Origin: Prolixibacteraceae bacterium
GTDB taxonomy: Bacteria; Bacteroidota; Bacteroidia; Bacteroidales; Prolixibacteraceae
Reading direction: 5' to 3'
Length of the DNA stretch: 44,285 nt
Assembly: GCA_028282705.1 (NCBI GenBank)
Contig: JANQHI010000044.1
Span: 1-44,285 of the forward strand
The position numbers and the translations under genes were made by a program. Shown here piece by piece: positions 8,431 through 16,262 of this stretch. Each line of letters begins with the position of its first letter. The stretch's first letter is position 1. The notes beneath the pieces were generated by a model. It ran no database searches, was not told the DNA's origin, and saw nothing but the letters and a program-made list of their open reading frames with translations.

Positions 8431-9774
8431 TCAGGCATTACCTATTGCATCCTCCAGTATATTTAATGCTTTACCTAATTCTTCCCTAGAAATGGTTAAT
8501 GGTGGAGAAAGCTGCAACACATTACCTTGTGAAACTTTGAAACTTAATCCATTTGTAAGGCACTCATACATAATTCTTTCCGCCTGTACACTGGCTTTTT
8601 CTTTTGTTTCATAGTTGGTAACCAATTCAATAGCCCACAGGAAACCAACCCCGCGCAAATCACCAATAATGGGGTATTTAGCCTTCATATCCTCCAACCT
8701 TTGCCTGATGTATCCAGCATCATAAGTTACTTTTTCAAACAATCCCTGGCTTTCAATAAACTCTAGTGCTGCCAGTGAAGCTGTGCACCCTACAGGGTTT
8801 TTCTCATGGGTATAATGCCCCAATGAAACTTCAGGAGCTACATTGTAATTACTCCTGGCGATCATGGCTGCCATAGGGAAAACACCTCCTCCAAGGCTTT
8901 TCCCCAAACACAGGATATCAGGTTCAATCCCATAATGTTCAAAAGCAAACAGTTTCCCTGTGCGCCCCATCCCAATTGGTATTTCATCCAGGATGAGTAC
9001 CACTTCATAATTGTCACAAATTTCGCGTACCCTCTTCCAATATTTTTTTGTGGGGATGTTTACATCAGTATTCCTTATGGTTTCTGAAATAAAAGCACCA
9101 ACATTCCCCTCTTTCTCAATAACATATTCCAGGTAGTCAGCATATTTCAACTGGCCATCCTCTCCTTCAAAAAACCCACGATATGACATGGGTGGGGGAA
9201 TCCTCATTACACCAGGCATCATTGGTCCCATCCCCTGGCGGAAAACTGCTTCACCCCCAGCAGAAATAGAATCAAGTGAAGCACCATGGAATGAATCCCA
9301 TAAGGAAACCACTTTATGGCTTCCTGTTACAGCCCTGGCCAGCTTTAAAGCCATACCCACTGCTGATGTACCTCCTGGGGCAAATAACACCCTGTAATCC
9401 TGGTTGGGCATCAAGCTTACCAGCTTTTTTGCCAGATTGATGGCAGGCTCATTGGTAAACCTCCTGGTTGAGAAAGGAAGGATATCCAGTTGTGCCTTTA
9501 TTTTCTCAATCACAGTTTGGTTCCTGAACCCTACCTGGTGTACACTGTTGCCATGAAAGTCAAAAATCTCATGCCCCCTGGTTGTATACAAAGTAGCCCC
9601 TTCACATTCATCCAATACATCAAGGCATGGGGTTGACATGTATTGGTGGAAAAAGTACCTGGCATCTTCTTCAAGCAGTTGTTTTGTTTTGGTATCTGTG
9701 ATACTTTCCTGCCACTTTTCCCTTTCAGTTGACTGGTTAATATCACCCTCTGTTAATAAATGAGCATCTTTCAT
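8431..9774 (-). CDS. pbfA: Class-III PLP enzyme, probable (R)-1-hydroxy-2-aminoethylphosphonate ammonia-lyase (PbfA-like)
   Basis: A 447-residue PLP enzyme with the class-III aminotransferase fold: phosphate-binding GGTSAVGMALKLAR near 134-147, D263 in LILDEIPIGMGRTG contacting the pyridine nitrogen, and the Schiff-base lysine K292 in LGKSLGGGVFP. PbfA is known to act as a lyase, turning (R)-1-hydroxy-AEP into phosphonoacetaldehyde plus ammonia, and typically sits beside phnW and phnX. Here phnW, a phnX-type gene and transporters lie in the same 17-kb block, and the APGGTSA and WDSFHGASLD segments fit what I recall of PbfA-type sequences. From fold alone it could instead be an omega-aminotransferase for AEP or another amine. 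It is the last gene of the leftward series, 9 bases after the PHP gene and just before a terminator. Confidence 0.72.
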   Translation of the reverse strand: MKDAHLLTEGDINQSTEREKWQESITDTKTKQLLEEDARYFFHQYMSTPCLDVLDECEGATLYTTRGHEIFDFHGNSVHQVGFRNQTVIEKIKAQLDILPFSTRRFTNEPAINLAKKLVSLMPNQDYRVLFAPGGTSAVGMALKLARAVTGSHKVVSLWDSFHGASLDSISAGGEAVFRQGMGPMMPGVMRIPPPMSYRGFFEGEDGQLKYADYLEYVIEKEGNVGAFISETIRNTDVNIPTKKYWKRVREICDNYEVVLILDEIPIGMGRTGKLFAFEHYGIEPDILCLGKSLGGGVFPMAAMIARSNYNVAPEVSLGHYTHEKNPVGCTASLAALEFIESQGLFEKVTYDAGYIRQRLEDMKAKYPIIGDLRGVGFLWAIELVTNYETKEKASVQAERIMYECLTNGLSFKVSQGNVLQLSPPLTISREELGKALNILEDAIGNA

Positions 9775-9783
9775 TTGGTTTGT

Positions 9784-10884
9784 TTATTTAGGTTCAATAT
9801 TTAGCTTCAGGCTTTCACGTGCCCCAACATACAGGTTTTTAATGGTAACCCCATTCAGCCCTTCTTCATCAAAGGGCATTAAAACAGATGCTTCTGAAGG
9901 GATTACAAATGTTTCCCCATTTGCACTTTCCACCTCAAATGGGATGGTTGAACTATTAGAAACATTGTATATTGCTTTATCCCTCCTATTTTTTTGGCTT
10001 GTTTTTTCAACCTTAACAGAAGCATTAAAAATTGCTTTAAGCAATTCTTTTTTACCTGCCAGCTTATCATCAAAAAAAGCAACTGTGCGTTTTTCAAACA
10101 TGGCTTTTTTAATGGCTTCCCGGCTTCTTTCAATGGCAAAAACCAATGTCATGGGCCTGTGCCCGTTTTCCACATCATAATAGTGGGCATTTACATCATG
10201 GATATCTGAATTACCAATCACTGCCAGCTCCTTTTCAATACACCAGTCCAATACTATTGGATACCATTCCTTTTCATTAAAAACCTCAATTCCATGGATC
10301 ATTCCTTGCTCATATAATTGCTGGTGCATAGGCATCCACAGGCATGTGTCAGGCTGTTGTGCTTTCCAGCCCGGGTGATTCCACATGATAAATGCCCCCT
10401 GGCTTTTAGCAGCTTTTATGGCATCAAGTGGGTCAGGGGTATCCAAGTGGTTCACATCTTCTAAGAAGATTGCATTGAGATGCCCAGGGGGCATTGAACG
10501 TGTGATCTCTCCTGCCCTGATCAGGATAATCCCTTTTTCTTTTGCTGCTGGCAATGCAATCTCATAAGAAGCATTGTGGTCCCCCCCAACATATTTTTTA
10601 GATGGCTGGTTTTCAATATGGTCAGTTATGGCAATGGCATCCAGCCCTTCTTCCCAGGCTTCAATAACCCTATATGTTGGCCATACAATTCCATCAGAGA
10701 AAATGGTATGCATATGAAAATCACATTTTAATGTTTTATAGCCCTGTATATCAGGAATCTTTATTTCTTTCCTTACAGAAGGTTTATGCATGTGCCCCAA
10801 TTGTACATTGCTTATGCTTTGTGAAAATCCCTGTATTCCTATGAATAGGAATAGTACAAAAATTAATCTTATCCTTATTTTCAT
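9784..10884 (-). CDS. Secreted PHP-domain phosphoesterase
   Basis: A 366-residue exported protein with a signal peptide at about 1-21 (LFLFIGIQGFSQS). The PHP metal motif HMH is at H57-H59 (CDFHMHTIFSDG), ITDH ends at H89, and further likely ligands lie in RAGEITR, WNHPGW and IGNSDIHD. PHP proteins are multinuclear-metal phosphoesterases such as HisK, polymerase exonuclease domains, and cyclic phosphate diesterases including one in phosphonate metabolism. The last 120 or so residues form a beta-rich tail of unknown role. Only 9 bases separate it from the PbfA-like gene, so they are probably co-transcribed; it may trim phosphoester- or cyclic-phosphate-linked products in the periplasm. The fold is sure, the substrate is not. 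Confidence 0.82.
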   Translation of the reverse strand: MKIRIRLIFVLFLFIGIQGFSQSISNVQLGHMHKPSVRKEIKIPDIQGYKTLKCDFHMHTIFSDGIVWPTYRVIEAWEEGLDAIAITDHIENQPSKKYVGGDHNASYEIALPAAKEKGIILIRAGEITRSMPPGHLNAIFLEDVNHLDTPDPLDAIKAAKSQGAFIMWNHPGWKAQQPDTCLWMPMHQQLYEQGMIHGIEVFNEKEWYPIVLDWCIEKELAVIGNSDIHDVNAHYYDVENGHRPMTLVFAIERSREAIKKAMFEKRTVAFFDDKLAGKKELLKAIFNASVKVEKTSQKNRRDKAIYNVSNSSTIPFEVESANGETFVIPSEASVLMPFDEEGLNGVTIKNLYVGARESLKLNIEPK

Positions 10885-10969
10885 CTTATTTGATTTATAG
10901 TGTATTTATATGCTTTCTTGTTTATTTTAAAGTTCAATGCCCTAAAATTTGGCTACAACTTAATAAAAC

Positions 10970-12934
10970 CTACCTTGATTGATAGCTATACATTTTTACA
11001 ATTCCCCTGTTTTTATCCTTATCATTCAGGACAAAAACTTCATACAAATTGCCACCAGGGTATACCCTGATTACAATATGCCCAGATGTTGTTTTGTATG
11101 ACCTCCCCACCCTATCCCCAATCACAAGCTTGTTAGGCTCTAATATTGAAGTTGAGAACAGGTCACGCTCACCAGGATACAATTCCCTGGAAATTAACCT
11201 TCTAAGCACATCTTCACCCGGATGGTCAGAAGACCAGCTTTGTTGCACCCACACCCTTGGCCTGATTGTGCTGATATAATAAGGGTTTTGTGAGTCACGA
11301 TTACCGTGGTGGTTTAGGGTGGCCACATCAACAGGGCCAATTACTGATGCCACTTTTGATTCCATACTATTTACAGCTACTTGGCCATACTTATCAATCC
11401 CACTGATATCAGCACCTGTATAGTAATCAAATACCCCATAAGAAACCCTGATGCCTATACTCAGGTTATTTTCGCCAGGATAAGTACCTTTTTTAAAACT
11501 TTCGGAAACACCATGCCCCCAACCACTGGCAACTTTGCCATTGGCAAAAAGGTTATGTACTTTAAAATCCTGGTATCTGTTTTTTGCTTTTAACAGCCCT
11601 AACTGGTTTGTTGACCCTACTTTGAACTCTTCATATTCCAGCTGGTTTTCAACCTTTTGGTATTCAATAAATTTCCAGTATTCTTCCAATGTTTGTATCA
11701 TTGAATAGGGGTCATTAATTAACCCAAACTCCTGTTGTATTTCTTTGTCTTTTAGGTTTATGGGATAAGCATATCCCCTGTCAACCAATTTTCTGATTGG
11801 GATGATTGAGCCCAATTCTGTAATACCAGTGAGTTTATATCCCCCTTTTTTATGTTCTTTCCTGGATGGGTCAACCTCCCCAAAATGGTCATCATGGTAG
11901 TGGGTTATAAGTGCTATATCAATAGTAGCCCCCCTTTTTTCAGGATGGAACTGAAAAATGTAATCAGCCACCCATTGGGCTGGTGTTTTTGAATTATTGG
12001 GCAATGCTGGTGTATTCCTTGGAGAAAGTGTCCTTGGATGTTTTTCTGACATGTCCCCCATATCAACCAACATGGTGGTTCCATCAGGGAATACCATAAA
12101 GGAGGCATCACCCCTCCCAGTGTTGATGTGGTGTATGTCAAGGTAGCCTTCTTCCCATGCAGGAAATTGCTGCCTTTTTAAATGGTTTCTTAAATATCCT
12201 TGTACTTTTTGGGGTTCATCAGTATTGATATAACCTACCCCAATTGAATACAGCAATTTATACATCTTATAGGTATCTGGGGTATTCCAAAACCTGACAG
12301 GCAGGTTATTGGCATGGCACTGGGCAACAAATGCAGCTAGTTTTATGGAATCCTGTCCAGGGATAAAGCCATTTCCATCCCAGCCTGAAAAATCTTTAAA
12401 GTTCCTGCTAACCAAAGCCACACGTTCATTGGCATCTCTAGGGCTTCTGCCATCAAACCAAATGTAACCCTTATAATTTGGGTAATCTTGCACCTTTGGC
12501 CTGTTACCTGAAATAACCAACTGGATGCCTTGTTGTGAGCTATTAAACACATCAGGGTATTTGGCTATACATTCCTGGATAGCATATAATGTGGGGGCTG
12601 CTTTACTTTTTATATCCACCATAAAGTGGAATGATGGCATTTCTTTAGGTTTTTGGAGGTAATCAATTAAAGGAAGGATATAGAGGTCTTCAAATAAATT
12701 TCCCTTGCTTATTTCAGCTTTGGTGTGTGCTACATACAAATCTCCTTCATGCAGGAATACATCAACCTCAATGGATTTTGCCCCTGCCCTTATGGCATCT
12801 AAAAGTGGAGCCTCCCTGTAATAATCATTATGAGAGTGGATAAAAGGGATACTTCCTTTGGCAAACCTATCCTGTGCAAGTCCTGTAGAGGAAATAATTC
12901 CTGTGATTAATACAACTAAATATTTCTTTCCCAT
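10970..12934 (-). CDS. Secreted GDPD/PI-PLC-like phosphodiesterase fused to a metallo-beta-lactamase domain
   Basis: A 654-residue exported two-domain protein with a signal peptide at about 1-20 (ends TGLAQ). Residues 30-245 form a GDPD/PI-PLC-like TIM barrel: HSHNDY at 33-38, E56-D58 in IEVDVF, H70 in VAHTK, DIK near 107-109, and the terminal NTDEP at 237-241. Residues 265-640 form an MBL domain: HINTGRGDASF at about 269-279, LVDMGD, the zinc motif HYHDDH at 345-350, and a late TLNHHGNRDS. GDPD-family barrels cleave glycerophosphodiesters, and related barrels cleave sphingolipid headgroups. Fusion with an MBL domain suggests two sequential cuts on one lipid- or glycan-linked phosphoester. 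It follows the phosphodiesterase gene by 4 bases. A headgroup-releasing role in phosphonolipid breakdown is inference from context. Confidence 0.85.
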   Translation of the reverse strand: MGKKYLVVLITGIISSTGLAQDRFAKGSIPFIHSHNDYYREAPLLDAIRAGAKSIEVDVFLHEGDLYVAHTKAEISKGNLFEDLYILPLIDYLQKPKEMPSFHFMVDIKSKAAPTLYAIQECIAKYPDVFNSSQQGIQLVISGNRPKVQDYPNYKGYIWFDGRSPRDANERVALVSRNFKDFSGWDGNGFIPGQDSIKLAAFVAQCHANNLPVRFWNTPDTYKMYKLLYSIGVGYINTDEPQKVQGYLRNHLKRQQFPAWEEGYLDIHHINTGRGDASFMVFPDGTTMLVDMGDMSEKHPRTLSPRNTPALPNNSKTPAQWVADYIFQFHPEKRGATIDIALITHYHDDHFGEVDPSRKEHKKGGYKLTGITELGSIIPIRKLVDRGYAYPINLKDKEIQQEFGLINDPYSMIQTLEEYWKFIEYQKVENQLEYEEFKVGSTNQLGLLKAKNRYQDFKVHNLFANGKVASGWGHGVSESFKKGTYPGENNLSIGIRVSYGVFDYYTGADISGIDKYGQVAVNSMESKVASVIGPVDVATLNHHGNRDSQNPYYISTIRPRVWVQQSWSSDHPGEDVLRRLISRELYPGERDLFSTSILEPNKLVIGDRVGRSYKTTSGHIVIRVYPGGNLYEVFVLNDKDKNRGIVKMYSYQSR

Positions 12935-12938
12935 TTAT

Positions 12939-14591
12939 TTATTCTGTTAGGCTAAGGTATTCAGGAGAAAGCACTTGTTTTGTAATGCCTGGTCCTTCAA
13001 CCAAAGTTGAAAGGAAAAAGCCACCTCCCCCATTAAAAAAATGCACTTCTACTTTATGGATGCCTTCCTCCAGCAGAATATTTCCAGCCCTTTCCTGAAT
13101 TCCATGGCCACCATCATTATCAACAACCATTTGCCCATCTACATAAAGTTTACTGCCATCATCAGAACGTGTATAAAAGCTATATTCCCCTTCTTCTTTA
13201 ACAATGAGGTTAGAGGTAAAAACAACCCCTGTGTGCCCATTGATTTTTTCTTTCAATTCCTCTGATGAAAATTCATGAACCATCCCACTTTCAATCAATT
13301 TTTCATTTTTAAAATCAGGAAGTTTATCCCATCCTTGTCCTTTATACATTTTATATCCTACTTTTTTTTCAGTGCTGGCAATCCTAAAAAAAGCTTCAGC
13401 CATTGGGCTTTTCCCCCCATTTTCTGAAATAAACACGGCCTTCATCCAGCAGGAAGTGCTTAATTCAAAAGGGCTTGAATACTTTTGAGACTGTGCAGTT
13501 GGCTCGCTCCCATCCAAGGTATAAAAAATACTACCTTCAATTGAATGTGCATTGATCTGCACTTTTGGTTTTTCATCAATAAAAAGCCCACCTGAAACCC
13601 CATTTTCTGATTTGGGCAATATTTCAGGAACATACATGGAAGGTGCTAAAAATGCCCCCATGATATTTTGGGGCTCTTTGTTGCCTTTGAATATGCTCTC
13701 AAGGCTTTTCCCCAGCCACACTTCAGGGACATCAAGCCCAAGTGCATACAAGCTTAGTGGAGCTAAATCAAAATGTGTTACAGAGGCAGATACTTCATAA
13801 GTTTTTTTTACTTCCTTCCCATAAAAAAAGTAAGGTACAGTATTGCCTTCCACTGTTTCATGCCCATGGCCAAACCCTTTGCCCCCATGGTCAGCATTTA
13901 CAATAAGCAGGCTGGTTTCAAAAATACCTGCTTCTTTCAATGCAGTTATAATTTCTCCAGCCAAAGAATCTGCCTTTTCAACTGATTGGAGGTACCTTGG
14001 GGTCATGTGCCCTGCAGTGTGCCCCCAGTGGTCAACATGATCCAACTGTATAAACAAGAAATTAGGCTTTTCTTCTTTAATTACTTTTACTGCATCAGTG
14101 GCAGTTGTTCTTTCATCTTTACTGTCTATATCAATATCAACAAATGAAGGATCATATAAATTTTTGAAGCCACTCCAATGGTAAACAGCAGCAGTTTTAA
14201 AAGTTGGCTCCTGTTTTTTTATGGCATAAAAAACATCAGGGAACCATCCATTTTCATTTGCGAGCATAGGAGGCAAACTGTATTTGTCATGGCGCCATTC
14301 ATTTGAAGAAACACCAGTCATTGAAGCTGTGGCACTGGTGAGCATTGCATTCCAGTTTGGGGAACTTGAAGTAGGGAAAACATTCCTTGCCTGGTATGAA
14401 TATGCACCATTTCCTTTTATTTCATCAAAAGTTGGTGTCTGTGCCTCAATAGTCCCTTGTACAGACATGCCATCAACACCAATTATTACTACATGCTTAA
14501 TACCAGGGTTGGTTTTCCTCTCACCTGCAATTAAAAACAATCCCCATACAATAACTGCCAATAATGCTAGAACTATAATCCTCTTATCCAT
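12939..14591 (-). CDS. Membrane-anchored alkaline-phosphatase-superfamily phosphodiesterase with CHB_HEX and PA14 domains
   Basis: A 550-residue protein starting at the ATG at 14591, directly before a hydrophobic anchor or signal (KRIIVLALLAVIVWGLFLIAG); an in-frame ATG at 14627 adds 12 residues. Residues 30-305 are a type I phosphodiesterase/nucleotide pyrophosphatase domain: metal ligand D40 in IGVDGMS, a likely Ser nucleophile near S76 in PTSSSPNW (where NPP enzymes have Thr), D184-H188 in DHVDHWGH, and ADHGGKGFGHGHE at 233-245. Residues about 341-402 match the chitobiase/hexosaminidase C-terminal fold (IFYTLDGSEPT), and about 410-550 a PA14 domain (FYTRSDDGSKLYVDG). The tails suggest glycan binding. 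The superfamily includes phosphonate monoester hydrolases and phosphonoacetate hydrolase PhnA, so it may act on phospho- or phosphonoesters. It begins a new transcript after the terminator behind susD. Confidence 0.87.
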   Translation of the reverse strand: MDKRIIVLALLAVIVWGLFLIAGERKTNPGIKHVVIIGVDGMSVQGTIEAQTPTFDEIKGNGAYSYQARNVFPTSSSPNWNAMLTSATASMTGVSSNEWRHDKYSLPPMLANENGWFPDVFYAIKKQEPTFKTAAVYHWSGFKNLYDPSFVDIDIDSKDERTTATDAVKVIKEEKPNFLFIQLDHVDHWGHTAGHMTPRYLQSVEKADSLAGEIITALKEAGIFETSLLIVNADHGGKGFGHGHETVEGNTVPYFFYGKEVKKTYEVSASVTHFDLAPLSLYALGLDVPEVWLGKSLESIFKGNKEPQNIMGAFLAPSMYVPEILPKSENGVSGGLFIDEKPKVQINAHSIEGSIFYTLDGSEPTAQSQKYSSPFELSTSCWMKAVFISENGGKSPMAEAFFRIASTEKKVGYKMYKGQGWDKLPDFKNEKLIESGMVHEFSSEELKEKINGHTGVVFTSNLIVKEEGEYSFYTRSDDGSKLYVDGQMVVDNDGGHGIQERAGNILLEEGIHKVEVHFFNGGGGFFLSTLVEGPGITKQVLSPEYLSLTE

Positions 14592-14681
14592 TTTTTGTAA
14601 TTTAAAATTTAAACATACATTTTTCATACATATTCTTTAAAATTTCTTTTAAGTTAAAAAGAGCATAAATATCAAAATAAA

Positions 14682-14710
14682 AACCATCCCTAGTTTTTCC
14701 AGGGATGGTT
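14682..14710 (-). terminator. Rho-independent terminator after susD
   Basis: AACCATCCCT (14682-14691) and AGGGATGGTT (14701-14710) make a perfect 10-bp stem with a 9-base loop. Read on the minus strand it is followed by TTTTTATTTT, 15 bases beyond the SusD stop codon. It would end or thin out the susCD transcript before the phosphoesterase genes. Confidence 0.85.
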
Positions 14711-14725
14711 AACTCTACAAAAGGC

Positions 14726-16243
14726 TTATTTACCTTCCCACCATACTGGTGTCCAGAATGAATAATTTGCAATACTTCCAGCCTGGTTATTTACAGCTGT
14801 GCTGTAATTTTCAGGATTCAGTGATTGTTCATCATCAGGATATAAAAACCTGCTTGGATAAATATCTCTTTGGGCATCTGGCCCGGGAGCAATAATGCTT
14901 GGAAACCCAGTGCGTTTATACTCAATAAACCCCTGATAGTCTGTATAAAATAAAGCTATCCACTTTTGGGTTATGATTGTTTCAAGTTTGCCATCATAGG
15001 CAATTGGGACATTGAAACCAGCACTCTGAGAAGTCCTTGTGAAGAAATCAGCAGGGATATCAACACCCCAATATTCAAAGTTAAGCTTGATACCATTTTC
15101 ATAATATGTTTTAGCATTTGCTACACCAGCAACCTCAGTATACCTTTGAGCAGCTTCAGCAATAATAAATTGCACTTCAGAAGCTGTCATTAATAAGCCC
15201 TGGGCTGCATTAGCACTGTAATAGAACCTTTGTGGGTTTATGTTAGAAAGGTTTGAAGGACCACCTTTGTATTCATAAGCTGCTCCATCTACCATCCCAT
15301 TAATCATCCCTGAATAATCTGGGTTGCCTGCTGCCACAGAGGTTTCTGTTGGTGCAAATAACGCAATTTGGCGTGGGTCATTGGTGGCTTCCAATACTTG
15401 CTCAATAGTTTCACTCATCCTGTACTCATCAAATGAACCAATCCTGAACCCTGAAGCTTCAGACCTTGGATGTACATTAGGGAATGAGGTAGTGTAAGTC
15501 AATGCAGCATTATCAGCATTACTAACCATTATAGGGTTAGTTGAAGGGTTTTCAATAACACTTTTTATTTCTGATACCAGGTTAATTGAACCTCCATCAA
15601 CATTTGCCAAACGCATTAATACCCTTAAACGCAATGAGTTGGCAAACTTCCTCCATTTAGCAAGGTCTCCATTGAATATGATGTCACCTTTTATGGTTGT
15701 TGTGTTGGATGCCAACAATGAGTTTGCTTCTTTTAGGTCAGCTAAAAGGGCTACATACACATCTTGCTGCTTATCATATACAGGTGTATTGATCTCATCA
15801 GTTTTGGCCTTTAATGCCTCGCTGAATGGGATATCTCCCCACATGTCAGTCAGTATCTGGAACATCCAGGAATGTAAAATAAGCCCAACTGCTTTATAAC
15901 TATCATTTTGCGTAGTTTCAGCAATTGTTACCAGGTTTTGTATTTCGCGAGCTGAAGAATAAATGGTATTCCATGTACCAGTGTTGGTTCCCCATTCAAA
16001 TTGGTCAAATGCAGTAAAAACAATTTTTGCAGAATATTGGGCCATCACATTCCCTTCACCCCAACCATCATTTACCATCCTGTTAACCATATCTTTACAG
16101 ATACCTGTTAAAAGTAATTCAGGGTTGTTGTTGATCTCAGTTGGAGCATTTGGGTTCTCGTTCATATCACCAAAATCGTCACATGAGCTAATAGCCAAAA
16201 CAACTATTAAAGCAACTAATTTATATATCTTTTTCATGGTCAA
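14726..16243 (-). CDS. SusD/RagB-family outer-membrane lipoprotein
   Basis: A 505-residue surface lipoprotein that forms the lid of a SusCD outer-membrane importer. The lipobox cysteine lies in LAISSCDD at about residue 21. The N-terminal segment FGDMNENPNAPTEI and the body type (RFYYSANAAQGLLMTASEVQFIIAEA) fit the SusD-like_2 group rather than the classic starch SusD; the C-terminal part carries the usual KWIALFYTDYQGFIEYKRTGFP. It starts 19 bases after the SusC stop, so the two are co-transcribed, and a strong terminator follows. SusD proteins bind the ligand. The surrounding phosphonate and phosphoester genes, with no glycosidase in the block, point to a phosphonate-bearing ligand, but the sequence itself does not show it. 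Confidence 0.95.
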   Translation of the reverse strand: MTMKKIYKLVALIVVLAISSCDDFGDMNENPNAPTEINNNPELLLTGICKDMVNRMVNDGWGEGNVMAQYSAKIVFTAFDQFEWGTNTGTWNTIYSSAREIQNLVTIAETTQNDSYKAVGLILHSWMFQILTDMWGDIPFSEALKAKTDEINTPVYDKQQDVYVALLADLKEANSLLASNTTTIKGDIIFNGDLAKWRKFANSLRLRVLMRLANVDGGSINLVSEIKSVIENPSTNPIMVSNADNAALTYTTSFPNVHPRSEASGFRIGSFDEYRMSETIEQVLEATNDPRQIALFAPTETSVAAGNPDYSGMINGMVDGAAYEYKGGPSNLSNINPQRFYYSANAAQGLLMTASEVQFIIAEAAQRYTEVAGVANAKTYYENGIKLNFEYWGVDIPADFFTRTSQSAGFNVPIAYDGKLETIITQKWIALFYTDYQGFIEYKRTGFPSIIAPGPDAQRDIYPSRFLYPDDEQSLNPENYSTAVNNQAGSIANYSFWTPVWWEGK

Positions 16244-16262
16244 TTGTATTTATTTTTTTGTA

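Noticed and set aside
8431-9774. Reading the class-III PLP protein as glutamate-1-semialdehyde aminomutase or acetylornithine aminotransferase
   Set aside because: No heme or arginine genes are near, and the phosphonate neighbourhood together with the recalled PbfA-type segments suits PbfA better, though not proven.
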